A stretch of 64,000 bases of DNA from the NCBI GenBank assembly GCA_024500155.1, contig CM044874.1:73083795-73147794 (forward strand), given 5' to 3'. A model generated the notes under the pieces. The model was given only the letters and a program-made list of their open reading frames with translations. It was not told where the DNA came from and did no database searches. This DNA is from Chenopodium formosanum. Lineage: Eukaryota > Streptophyta > Magnoliopsida > Caryophyllales > Amaranthaceae. Of the stretch, positions 12,688 to 24,892 are shown piece by piece. The position numbers and the translations under genes were made by a program. Positions within the stretch are counted from its first letter, which is position 1. Each line of letters opens with the position of its first letter.

Positions 12688-14602
12688 TGTAGACATTTAT
12701 TTGTGTCTCCCCAAAACCAAACCCAGTGATGAGTACCTTTCACGTCGAATCATAATCGAATGAAGTGATAGTGTGGAAAGTTTAGTGTTGCGGATAGTTT
12801 TAATGTCTTTTCTCTTCTCTCTGTTTTTGAAAACTTATTTTAAGAAAACAATCCAGTTTGGTTGGTCCATGATATGGGTCCAATAGTAGTGTAGTTGGAT
12901 AGGGCTTGACAAGAGCTTTCCAACGATATATTATAAGCCCAATTTCGATGAATATTGAGGAAGTTATGGCCAATTTACTGAACTGGGCCCGTTTTGAGCC
13001 TTATATGCGGCCCAATGATCTAGAGGAGGGCCTAATATGGATTTATCAATCCTAATGCAATTAGGAATGGTTTTAGTCTTCTAGATTCTTCTAGAAGGTT
13101 CTTTTCATTCCTAATTCAATTAGCATTGATAAATTGACTTTTGTTGACTTTTCAGAGTTTTAATTAAAATCAAAGAGCATTTTTGAGGAAAAATACGATT
13201 TTATCCTCCTGTACGGCAATTTTTATCTGATTTTAAGAAAACGCGTAATTTTCTAAATCAGCGCCAAATGCCAGCTGTAGCGCCTGGCGCTACGCTTGGC
13301 GCCAACAGCCAGCGTTGGCGCTGGTTCAGTTTTATGTGCGCCAAAACTCTGTTTTGATATTTTATCTTTTTGGCTGATTTTTTCTATAAATAACGTATTA
13401 AAAACTCCGTTTTCGATAACCAGTCTTCAATAATCATTCACCAATTCTCATCAAGATTCTCTTTATTACTCCCTCTCTCTCTTTTCTAAACTAGCCTTCT
13501 CTCAAATATAAAAATTCCGCATTCATTAGATCTAGATACACATAGCCATATTCGAAGTTGCCTTCGCCCTAGTCGTGAAAGGTTTAATTTCTGAGGGTTT
13601 GGTCCCAAATCTATCTTTCAATCATTATTTAATTTAATCGTTGTTTATTATTTTCCTTAAAGTTACTAACGTGTGTATTATGTTATTAGAAAGAGATACG
13701 AGGCATCAAAGTAAGTACTTTAATGGTTTTTAATTGATATTATGATATAGAAATCATGCTTAGGTTGTTATTATGATTCCTAATGTTATGTTAGGGCGTT
13801 TTGATCTTCCTAGTATCATGTCTAGGGTAACTTTAATATCAAGTATGATTAAAAGTATGATGCCTTTTATGTTCTTCCTAATATTTATGATTGTTAGTAT
13901 CATGTTAAGGTTAAACCTTTGATTTATATTTCTTAGTGACATGCTAGGGTTTGTTATTAATCTTGTTAGTATCATGCCTAGGATCTTGCTGTTATTATGC
14001 TTTAACATGATTATTATGATTTTGATTATTATAATAATTGTTATTTTTATAATTGATTATTATTATGTTGCTTGATATATATTTATATTTGTTGTTATTG
14101 CTTGATCACACCTTTTATGCATATTTAAAGGGAATTGGTATTTGTAATCACGCTTAATAAGATAATTAATAATCTTGTTTAGGGTTAATTATGATTATAA
14201 TTCAAGTAATCACCAATAATAGTTTTTATTTGTGCATTAATATTCAACCAACATAGATTAAACAGGTTTAGGGTTAACCTAATGATTGCATGTTAGTCAG
14301 AAAGCGCACATGAATACGATCAGAATAAAGTAGAGGCCTATTATTAGGGCAGGTTCAATCTCTTTTAGGTTGGATTTGTACCTTCATCCCCGAACCCTTA
14401 TTTGGTTCAAGACCTTATAGAGTTGACGATCTCTTGGATCGTTAAGGGGTGTAACCTTCACCCTGTGAACGGTTTACAAGTTCCTAAAACTTGTTGGCGA
14501 CTCTTTTGCTCTATCTTCTTCCCTTTTGGACGCCACCGTACTTTAGTGTATGATCACAGTGGGGTTCAAGCTAGGGGATAAACGCTTGAAATATTCCCTA
14601 CA
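12688..14602 (+). repeat. inverted LTR (3' LTR of the partial copy)
   Basis: 1,915 bp, from TGTAGACATT to ATTCCCTACA, preceded by a polypurine tract and followed by interior sequence instead of a primer-binding site. A TATA box TATAAATA lies at 13385-13392 and a GGCGC cluster at about 13258-13325. Confidence 0.8.
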
Positions 14603-17600
14603 GGAACCAATGTCCTGGTGTTTGTAATGAGCCAGTGTTTTAGGCGCTTAAGCTAAGTGAGACGATTTTTTTGTCAGGTCAATCATTTACTACGATTGTA
14701 ATCGAGTCGACTACTAATTATGTCAATTTGCTTATAGGGGCTAAATGGCGTACCAAGGAACCCGAAATTGCTGTTTGAAGTCGAAATAACCATTCTGAGA
14801 GGCTTCGAGCTGTGTCGCTGCTGAAATATCGCTGACGCCAAGAATTGGCTCTGTCGCCAGACGCTGAGATCTAGCGCCAGGCGCTGAAATCTATTTCCAG
14901 ATGCTAGATGTTGTCGTCTGGCGCTGGATTAGGGTCTTCCCTATTCTGCTCTTGATGCCGCTGTTGCTCGGTTTCGCTTCGAACTTTGAACTTGGTCATT
15001 TCCTTTCAACCAAATCCGCTCAAATCTTTTGTAAATTAAAGCTCTTCATCTCTAATTTACTGATCCATATAAGTCCACTTATCTTGGAGGAACCTCCTGT
15101 ATCATATTCGCGGTTTTTTCGAAAAAAATCCGGGAATGTCCTCGCTTGCTAGGATGCACCTGCATTTATATCTTTGACCGTAGGACTTTATTTATCTTTC
15201 TTTAGGGTTGACCTAAGACTTAGTGTTGCTTGACTCATTGACTTTTCGTGACTCAAGGTATGAACTTGACTCGCTGTGATTGACTCGAGGTTGACTCGAC
15301 TCGAAGTGAATTGACACGTGTGACTCATGACCCGTGTGTGCATTGTATTATGATTGTGCGACTCAAAAATGCAAAAAAGCAAAACTTTTCTGTCATTTTT
15401 GTGGAGGTACCGACTTTCTCTCGAAAAAGAAAGACACGAAAAAGAATCAAAGTGAAGTTTTTGAAGGTACATGTTGAATGAGCTTTGTCAAATGTTGTTT
15501 CTCACAGTACAAGGATTGTAACATCTTAGACTATCCTAGTTGACTCGATAATGAAAGTATTTAGGTAACTTAGGCGCGGAGGCTAAGCACTTCATACTTC
15601 GATGCAATGATGATTATGATTGATGAGTGATTTTGACATGACAAGGCATGCTTCAATGTTGTGTTAAGATTTCATGACAAAGGGTCCCTAAGGGAAGTAT
15701 ATTTGGTCATGTATCTGTGATGTGTGTGAAAGTGATTCTAAAGTTAGGCCGCAAAGGCTAAGTGTGTGGAGAAAATATTATTTTTAGAAGAGTCAAATAA
15801 TGGTGACTCTTAGGCTAGGTAAGATAATAATGTAGGGATCAAGCCCCCAAGTCTAGCTCTAAGTAGATAGGGATGAGCATAGGAGATCCTTTGATATGAT
15901 CATGATGTGTGAATGTGAATGTGAATGCATTTTTATTACGGCCGCACCTCGATGTGAGGTTGCCTACGTATTCGTTAGGAATCAGGCCGAACGTAGCTCT
16001 AGCCGAACCTCGCACAAGTGTGTGTATACCTCAAAAAGGTCTTTTTAAGGGTTGTAACGTGGTTAGGCCAAAGGTTATAGAAGAAGGAGATAAAAGGCTC
16101 AAAACCCTAGATAAGCTTCCAAGGTGTGCAACTTTGCTTTTGAATATTTGTATTTTTATGCTTGAGTTTCTACTCTTTTTTAGCTTTCTTTCTTTTGCTT
16201 TAGCATTTATTTTATTTTTATAAGTGTGGGAAATCCCGATCATGCGGTCTATCACTCACTTGGCATTCATGTTTCTCAGGCACGGTACCGAGCACTCGAT
16301 AAGAGACGCAATCTGAGACATGTTTATATCAAAGACATGTTCATGTCAAAGACATTGGCACACTTGCCCTTTTGTGCACTTTTATTTATTTATTTTTCTA
16401 TTTTTGCAATTTTAATCTTTTGAAGTCACTCAAGCTTTTTATGATATTGAAAACTGCATAAGTTGCTCACTATCCCATCCCAAGGTTAGGTAGATATAGG
16501 TTGAAAAATGACAGGTCTATCGTTAGACGAGGAGGCTCAAAGTGGTTTATGAAGAAAGGACTGTAAATTAGAGAGGTGAAAGGCAATATGATGTGGCTAC
16601 AAGGGGTGCCTCAAATCCATGGTATACCTTGTGCTTAGTTTGAAATGGATTTTTTTTTTTTTAGTTTTTTTTTTTTTATTAAAATGCAATGCAATGCGAT
16701 GATCATATGCAAGGAAATAAATGCTCATTTTATTAAAGGGGAAAAAAACTTATGAAATAAATCTAAGGAAGACAAAGGGTGCTTATGCTAGACTTATTGG
16801 GGAAAGGTTTGAAAAAAAGAAGAAGAAAGCATGAAATCTTGGTGAGAAGCTTGCCTTATGTTTTGTCTCATCATTACTCTTTTTTTATTTTATTATTATT
16901 GTCAATCACATGGATCAAACTCGATTCAACAAGCATGGATGGAAGAAGGTGGGAATAATGAATATTGTGATATGGAGAAAGATGATGTAGATGGAGAGAT
17001 ATGATAAAAAAAATTAGGAATAGAATGTACTCCCAACTCAAATGACGGAAAAACCGACTCATGCATGAACCTTAGACATGGTCATGGTGACATATACAAA
17101 CTGTGTGTTAAACTAGTGAGTGTAGGTGACATGTTAAGACTCGTGTCATGACCATGTGACTAGACTCAAGCAAAGACTAAGTTAAGACTTCACGTATATG
17201 CATTAAACTGGACAGGCTATGGTATTTTAGTCATAACTTTTTATCTGTAACTCTTATTGGGGTGAAACCAACTCCAAATTAAAGATAAAAGTCGGGGCTA
17301 CAGATCCATAGGTTTAACAACTCGTAGTTCTTCCTAGAACTCTGGCTATGACCAAAACAAGTTGATGCTTGTGCAGTATACGGGAATAAAAATCCGGGTT
17401 GACTTAAAGGAACTATAACTCGATTTTAGACATATTTATTAGCTCAAATTAATTAAAAAAAGTCCTTTAGTCATTAACTAGTTTATTTAGGCTTAATCAC
17501 ATGTCAAACAAACAGTTAGGAAAAAACACATAGAGTATGCACAACAAATAATGCACAATTAGTCAAGTAGGCACAATATGATGCAATGAGTTTGCAACCT

Positions 17601-18368
17601 AACCATGGCTCTAGTTCTCTAAAGTTCGGGATATGGGTTAGTCAATAGAGGGTCCATGGTTAATTGTATAGATGCACCGCGTGGAAGCCTAACCGTGAAG
17701 GGTTGGCGCGAGTGGATGGGACACCGCAAATTTAGAAAAAATTCGCTTCCATGGTTTGGTGAATTATTCAACATTCTCGGATGTACCCTTTGTTTCTCAG
17801 AGCGTTCAATCAGGTAGATGGAGCATGAATTCCCAGAGGGTTATGTCCATATGTAGAACACATATGGGTTTCAGAAAAGTGAGAAAAACTCAATCAGGAA
17901 GTAGGATCGAGCAAACAGTGCTAAAAACTGGTCAAAATTAGAACACATATTTCTTGCTCGGTATTGGAAGAACTTGGCGCCAGCAAACAGAGTCCAACGC
18001 CACCTTTTGGCTTTAGCGCCTGGCGATAGAGCTGTCGTCTGGCGCTACAGTCAAAATTCTGGCGCTAATCTTCTGTTCGCTGACGCTAATTCCTACATGC
18101 CTCAGCAGCTTTCTATGCTCGATAAAAATTTTCAGTTTCACGCAGTGTTATTTCGGTCCTAGTTGTGAAAGATATTCCTCAAATTTCCCACGTGTAAAAT
18201 CCTATGTTTTAACTCATTAGGGATGGTCTTTCCAATGAGATCTTTTTTATGCATATGAGAATAATGTTAATCACAATTACGCACATCAAATACTTAGAAC
18301 TTTTAGAGTCTCATCCACTCATTCTAAATCATTGCCGAAATAAATTTCAGGAATTAAGATAGAAATCC
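14603..18368 (-). other. Element 1 interior, non-coding 5' half
   Basis: No convincing coding sequence. It contains family blocks that recur in elements 2 and 3: 'taggcgcttaagctaagtga' near 14640, GAGTC/GACTC-rich sequence at 15200-15320, the conserved block at 15936-16060, and the leader sequence near the primer-binding site (17600-18368). Where gag should be (compare 29200-31245) there is only a short junction near 16880-16915, so gag has been lost by deletion. GGCGC clusters lie at about 14828-14925 and 17975-18090. Confidence 0.7.
15936..16060. repeat. conserved non-coding block of the LTR family (element 1 copy)
   Basis: Starts 'ttacggccgcacctcgatgt' and continues through 'gaggttgcctacgtat' and 'aggccgaacgtagc'. 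Near-identical blocks are at 26878-27003 (element 3) and 34751-34873 (element 2), far better conserved than the surrounding filler. Function unknown. Confidence 0.6.
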
Positions 18369-18385
18369 TCCCAGTGGAGTCTCCA
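18369..18385 (-). other. primer-binding site of element 1
   Basis: On the minus strand, five bases after the 5' LTR end, the sequence reads TGGAGACTCCACTGGGA. Elements 2 and 3 have TGGTGACTCCACTGGGGA and TGGCGACTCCACGGGGGA at the same place. The leading TGG is expected for pairing with a tRNA 3' CCA. From memory this type of site is linked to tRNA-Arg in the Tat/Ogre group, which I cannot verify here. Confidence 0.6.
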
Positions 18386-18390
18386 AAAAC

Positions 18391-18604
18391 TGTAGGGAAT
18401 ATTTCAAGCATTACCCCTAGATCGAACCCCACTGTGATCATACACTAAAGTACGGTGGCGTCCAAAGGGAAAGAAGATAGAGCAAAAGAGTCGCCAACAA
18501 GTTTTAGGAACTTGTAAACCGTTCACGAGGTCAAGGTTACACCCCTTAACGATCCAGGAGATCGTCAACTCCATAAGGTCTTGAACCAAATAGGGTTCGG
18601 GGAT
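18391..18604 (-). repeat. Element 1 5' LTR, outer fragment (split by element 2)
   Basis: 214 bp beginning TGTAGGGAATATTTC. It ends at 'ggttcggggat', where element 2 begins. The LTR continues at 40550 with 'gaaggtacaaatccaacc', exactly as in the unbroken LTR at about 8462. The word gggat (18600-18604) is the target duplication of element 2. Confidence 0.85.
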
Positions 18605-20666
18605 TGTAGGGAATATATTTCAAGCGTTAACCCCTAGCTTGAACCCAAAGTGATCATACACTAAAGTACGGTGGCGTCCAAAAGGGAAGAAGATAGAGCA
18701 AAAGAGTCGCCAACAAGTTTTTTAGGAACTTGTAAACCATTCACAGGGTAAAGGTTACACCCCTTAACGATCCAAAAGATCGTCAACTCCATAAGGTCTT
18801 GAACGGGATGAAGGTACAAATCCAACCTAAAAGAGATTGAACCTGCCCTAATAATAGGCCTCTACTTTATTCTGATCGTATTCATGTGCGCTTTCTGACT
18901 AACACGCAATCAATAGGATTAACCCTAAACTTGTTTATCTATGTTGGTTGAATATTAATGCACAAATAAAACTAGTATTGGCGATCACTTGAAATTATAA
19001 TCAAATTAACCCTACAAGATTATTAATTATCTTATTAAGCGTGATTACAAGTACCAAATTCCCTTTAAAACATGTATAAAAGGCGTGATCAAGCAATAAC
19101 AATAAATATCAAACAACATAATAACAATAATAAATAAATTATAACCATCATTATAATAGTCATAATAATAATGATAAATAATAATTATAATATCATCAAA
19201 GATAAAATAATCATCATCAAAATAATAATAATATTCATAATCATCATAAATTATAACAATTATAATCATAATCATGTTCATGTTAATATTAAAGCATAAT
19301 AATAGCAAGATCCTAGGCATGATACTAACAAGATTAATAACAAACCCTAGCATGTCACTAAGCAATAAAAATCAAATCTTTAACCCTAACATGATACTAG
19401 CAATCATAAATATTAGGAAGAACATAGGAAGCATCGCAGGAATCATAAGAAGCATATTTGATATCATAACCTTTTCCCTAAACATGATACCAGGAATATC
19501 ATAATAACAATTTAAACATGATTTCTACATCATAATATCAATAGAAAACCATTAAAGCACTTACTTTGATGCCTCGTACCTCTTTCTAATAACAAAATAC
19601 ACACGTTAGTAACTTCAAGGAAAATAATAATTAAAATAATTAAATTAAATAATTGAGATAGAGTTTTGGGACCAAACCCTGAGAAATTAAACCTTTCACG
19701 TCTAGGGCAAAGGCAACTTCGAATATGGCAAGGTGTTTCTAGATCTAGCGAATGCGGAATTTTGTATGTAAAAGCAAGGTTTAGAAAAAGGGAAAGAGAG
19801 AGATGGATGAATGATTAAAGAAATCTTAATGAGAATTAGCGAATGATTAAAGAGAATGAGAGAGATTTGAAAACTGATTGTAGGTGAATGATAACGAAGT
19901 TTTTACGTCGTTATTTATAGAGAAAATCAGCCAAAAATATAAAGTTAACAAAGCAGAGTATTAGCGCAACTGAAATAGAGCTGGCGCCAACCCTGGCTAA
20001 TTGGCGCCAGACACCAACACTAGCGCCAGGCGCCAATGGCTGGCGCTAGGCGCCAGGCCTAGCTCCAAGCGCCAATGCCTAGAGTCAGGCGCCAGACCTG
20101 TTTTTGACGCGCTTTCTCAAATCAGATAAGTTTTTCCGTACAGGAGGATAAAATCGTATATTTTCCTCAAAGATGCTATTTGATTTTAATTAAAACTCTG
20201 AAAAGTCAACAAAAGTCAATTTATCAATGCTAATTAAATTAGGAATGAAAAGAACCTTCTAGAAGAATCTAGAAGACTAAAACCATTCCTAATTGCATTA
20301 GGAAAGATAAATCATATTAGGCCCTCCTCTAGATCATTGAGCCGCATATAAGGTTCAAACCAGGCCCAGTTTAGTAAATTGGCCATAACTTCCTCAATAT
20401 TCATCGGAATTGGGTTTATAATATATCGTTGGAAAGGTCTTTGCAAGCCCCGTCCAACTACACTACTATTGGACCCCTGCCATGGACCAAACGCTGGATA
20501 GGCTATTTTCTTAAGATAGGTTTTCAAAAACAGAGAGAAGAGAAAAGAAATTAAAACTATCCGCAACACTAGACTTTCCACACTTTCACTTCATTCGATT
20601 ATGATTCGATGTGAAAGGTACTCACCACCGAGTTTGGTTTTGGGGAGACACAAATGGGTGTCTACA
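18605..20666 (-). repeat. Element 2 3' LTR
   Basis: 2,062 bp with TGT..ACA ends. TATA-like box (minus strand) at 19912-19919. (AAT)/(CAT)-rich stretch at about 19100-19270. GGCGC cluster at 19975-20105. Followed on the plus strand by the complement of the polypurine tract. Confidence 0.85.
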
Positions 20667-22958
20667 GAAGCCCCCACTTTGACTCAGTTTGGAGAAACGC
20701 GAGTTTCAAAAACAAAAGTCAAAGTATCGATAGGGACGGAGAATGATTCAGAACGTTCTGCGATCCTAAATCACTCTTGTAACGCCGATACCTGCAAAAC
20801 TAGCGTTAGTTAAACAGATAAAAGAGTTAAGAAACGCGTATCTTGCACCGTCGAGCACACGTCTCTGAAAGTAACTGATTTGCTGCCGCTTTACTGTTGT
20901 TTTGATGACCTTATGCAAGCTAGAGAATGCCATCCTGCTTGAAAACCGCTACGCCCGTAACTGCTTCCAAATTAGAAGATTGCTTTGCCTAAAACGATCC
21001 TCCTCCGCTATGATAGTATTCCACGTCCAAGGAAATACCATCGAAGATTGCTTCTCTTGAAACAATCCTCAATTGTTTGTGACAACTCTCCAAAATCTAG
21101 GGAACGCCACCTTGCTATTTCGATGTTCACTCGTCTCTGAACAAAGATCTTCTTTTTTATATGACTCCAATTTTTGCTGTGATAGTCTTCGAAAAGATCA
21201 CTGCTTTTATCCTTAATGCTGCTATGCCAGTACGTCGGCACTTTGCTGCTTGTGAACCAGTATGTCGGCAATCCTCTTTTATTTGGGAATAGTTGCCAAC
21301 ACAACCCTTGTATGATGTATGACAATCTGATTTAGGGAAAGTTGTCAATGCTTCGTAACAATCTTTCATAAGAACTTTGCTACGTCGACAATCCACATCT
21401 TGGAATATAACTATTGAAAGCAATCCACCTTAGAAATTTGCCAACGCTATGCGACAATCCTTTTGGGAAAATGTTGCCACTATTAACAATCCGCGTCTTG
21501 GAACATTTGCAAAACAGAGTCGACTGACAATCTACTTCGGGAAAATTTGCCACTTGCTGAAATGAATGACAATCCACGTTAAGGAACTTTTGTCGATATT
21601 TATGATGAATAGAAACCTACAACAATCCTTTGGGAAATTTTGCCATAAGGAACTGGGTCTATGGCAATCCAATCTCGGAAAACTTGTCAGCGATGTATGA
21701 ATGTATGACAATCCGAACTTGGAAAAACTTGCCAAACAAAGAAGGAGCACAACAATCCACGCTTGGAAACTTTGCCAGAGATGACAATCCAATCTTCAAA
21801 AAATTGTCGTTGAAAAAGATGCACGACAATCCATTTTTGGAAATATTGTTAGTTGGGGATGACAATCCAAATTTTGGAAAACTTTGTCGTTTAATAAGAA
21901 TGCGCGACAATTCATATTTGGAAATATTGTCGTTTAAGTGCTTGCTTTTGAACCGATTGTAATGAGCCAGTGTTTTAGGCGCTTAAGCTAAGTGAGACGA
22001 TTTTTCGTCAGGTCGATCACTTAGATTGTAATCAAACCGACTACTTAATCATGTCAAATCGCTTATAGGGGCTAAGTGGCGTACCAAGGAACCCGAAATT
22101 GCTGTATGAAGTCGAAATCACCTTTTTGAGAGGCTTCAAGCTCTGTCGCTACTGAAAAGATCTAGCGCCAAGAATTGACTCTGTCGCCAGACCCTGTGAT
22201 AGGGGTCTTCCCTATTCTGTGCTCCTGTATTTATTTTTGACTATAGAACTTTGCTAATTTCTTTAATCATCATAGGGTTGACCTAAGGTTTAGCATTGCT
22301 TGACTCATCGACTTGACACGACTCAAGGTATAAACTTGACTCGATATGATTGACTGACTCGAGGTTGACTCGACTCAAAGTGAAATGACACGTGTGTGCA
22401 TTGTAATGTGGTCGTGTGACTCGAAAATGCAAAAAAGCACTAATTTTCCATCATTTTTGTGTAGGGTACCGACTTTCTCTCGAAAAAGAAAGACGCGAAA
22501 AAAAGAATCGAAGTTTTGAAGGTGCATGTTGAACGAGCTTAGTCAAATGTTGTGCAAGGATTAATTCATTCTAGGCTTTCTCAATTGTTGACTCCACGAT
22601 GAAAGTATGTGGGTAACTTAGGCATGAATGCTAAGCACTTCGTACTTTGTGATGCAATGATAGTGATGTTGATATGACAAGGCATGCTTCAATGTTGTGT
22701 TAAGATTTCATGACAAAAGGTTCCTAAGGGAAGTATATTTGGTCATGTATCTGTGATGTGTGTGATAGTGACACTAAAGTTAGGCCGCAAAGGCTAAGTG
22801 TATGGAAAAATATTATTATTAGAAGAGTCAAATAATGGTGACTCTTAGGCTAGGTAAGCTAATGAAGTAGGGATCAAGCCCCCAGGTCTAGCTCTAAATG
22901 GATAGGGATGAGCATAGGAGATCCCTTGATATGATCATGGTGTAAGTGTGTGAATTTG
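20667..22958 (-). other. Element 2 interior, 3' non-coding half
   Basis: After the polypurine tract complement (20667-20681) comes the family segment up to about 20840, then 'cgaagattgcttctcttgaaac'-type inverted words (21040-21070), then the reverse-complement GGATTGTC minisatellite (21290-21960), then the 'ttttaggcgcttaagc' block (21973 on) and GACTC-rich sequence (22290-22400). Open frames of 60-110 codons here are repeat artefacts. No protein-coding signal. Confidence 0.7.
21290..21960 (-). repeat. GGATTGTC minisatellite, element 2 copy
   Basis: Units of roughly 50-60 bp read on the plus strand as GACAATCC..CTTGGAA..TTGCC. Colinear with, and inverted relative to, the array at 11200-11960. 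Absent from element 3, where a different repeat takes this position. Confidence 0.75.
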
Positions 22959-22963
22959 AATAT

Positions 22964-24892
22964 TGTAGGGAATAATTTCAAGCCTTTAAATCCCACTAGC
23001 TTGAACCCCACTGTGATCATACACTAAAGTACGGTGGCGTCCAAAAGGGAAGAAGATAGAGCAAGAGAGTCGCCAACAAGTTTTTAAGGAACTTGTAAAC
23101 CGTTCACGAGGTGAAGGTTACACCCCTTAACGATCTAAGAAATCGTCAACTCCATAAGGTCTAGAACCAAATAAGGGTTCGGGGATGATGGTACAAATCC
23201 AACCTAAAAGAGATTGAACCTGCCCTAATAATAGGCCTCTACTTTATTCTGATCGTATTCATGTGCGCTTTCTGACTAACATGCAATCAATAGGTTTAAC
23301 CCTAAACCTGTTTATCTATGTTGGTTGAATTTAATGCACAAATAAACTATTATTGGCGATTACTTGAATTACAATCAAATTAATCCTAACATGATTATTA
23401 AATATCTTATTAAGCATGATTACAAGTACCAATTCCCTTTAAGCATGCAATAAAGGTGATCAGGCAATAAATAATAAGCATCAAGCAACATAATAATAAT
23501 CATGATAATAATTATAATCGTTATCAAATTAATAATAATAATAATATTCATAATCATCATAAATTATAATAATTATAATCATAATCATGTTCATGTTAAT
23601 ATTAAAGCATAATAAAAGCAAGATCCTAGGCATGATACTAACAAGATTAATAACAAGCCCTAGCATGTCACTAAGCAATAAAAATCAAATCTTTAACCCT
23701 AACATGATACTAACAATCATAAATATTAGGAAGAATATAGGAAGCATCGTACATTTAATCATACTTAATATTAAAGTTACCCTAGACATGATACTAGGAA
23801 TCAAAATAACAATCTAAGCATGATTTCTACATCATAATATCAATTAAAAACCATTAAAGTACTTACTTTGATGCCTCGTACCTCTTTCTAATAACAAAAT
23901 ACACACGTTAGTAACTTCAAGGAAAATAATAAACAAACAATTAAATTAAATAATTGAAAGAGAGATTTTGGGACCAAACCCTCAGAAATTAAAACCTTTC
24001 ATGTCTAGGGCGAAGGCAACTTCGAATATGGCTAGGTGTTTCTAGATCTTGTGAATGCGGAATTTTGTATGAAAACAATGTAAGAAAGAATTGAATGAAA
24101 GAGAGAATGCTAAAGAATTAAAACTTGTGAATGATTCTTGATTGTAGGTGAATCAAAACGGAGTTTTTAATACGATATTTATAGAGAAAATCAGCCAAAA
24201 AAGATAATTTAACAAAACAGAGTCTGACGCACGCAAAACAAGGTTGGCGCCAACCCTGGCTAGCTGGCGCCAGACACCAATGGCTAGCGCCTGGCGCCAA
24301 GGCCTGGGGTTGGACGCCAGTCTTGATTTTAACGTGTTTTCAAAAATCCGATAAGTTTACCGTACTGAAGGATAAAATAATATAATTTCTCCGAAAATGC
24401 TATTTGATCTTGATTAAAACTCTGAAAAGTCAACAAAGTCAACTTATCAATGCTAATTGAATTAGGAATGAAAAGAACCTTCTAGAAGATTCTAGAAGAC
24501 TAAAACCATTCCTAATTGCATTAGGAATGATAAATCATATTAGGCCCTCCCTAGATCATTTGGCCGCATATAAATCTCAAACCAGGCCCAGTTTAGTAAA
24601 TTGGCCATAACATCCTCAATATTCATCGGAATTGGGCTTATAATATATCGTTGGAAAGGTCTTTGCAAGCCCCATCCAACTAAACCACTATTGGACCCAT
24701 ATCATGGACCAACCAAACTGGATTGGCTGTTTTCTTAAATAAAGTTTTCAAAAACAGAGAGAAGAGAAAAAAAAATTAAAAACTATCCGCAACACTAGAC
24801 TTTCCACACTTTCACTGCATTCGATTATGATTCGACGTGAAAGGTACTCATCACTGGGTTTGGTTTTGGGGAGACACAAATGGGTGTCTACA
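22964..24892 (-). repeat. Element 3 3' LTR
   Basis: 1,929 bp starting TGTAGGGAATAATTTC and ending GGTGTCTACA. TATA-like box (minus) at 24176-24183. GGCGC cluster at 24225-24325. Confidence 0.87.

Larger units (their letters stand above)
10276..14602 (+). mobile_element. inverted partial copy of the same family inside element 1 (3' interior plus 3' LTR)
   Basis: This segment is in the opposite orientation to the three main elements. In order it holds: a block equivalent to the reverse complement of 26440-26620 (10276-10770); the 'gtacgccagttagcccctataagc' block (about 10780-11160); a GGATTGTC minisatellite (about 11200-11960); the segment next to the polypurine tract; the tract CAAAGTGGGGGATTC (12673-12687); and a full 1.9-kb LTR (12688-14602). 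There is no left LTR. The short word ggaac occurs at both borders (10279-10283 and 14603-14607). It replaces the minisatellite block expected in element 1. It could be a 5'-truncated insertion or an inversion after exchange between copies. Confidence 0.65.

Noticed and set aside
19045..19365. 106-codon frame rich in Ile, Met and Tyr (and its twin at 38927-39247)
   Set aside because: Low-complexity AAT/CAT microsatellite in the LTRs read in one frame.
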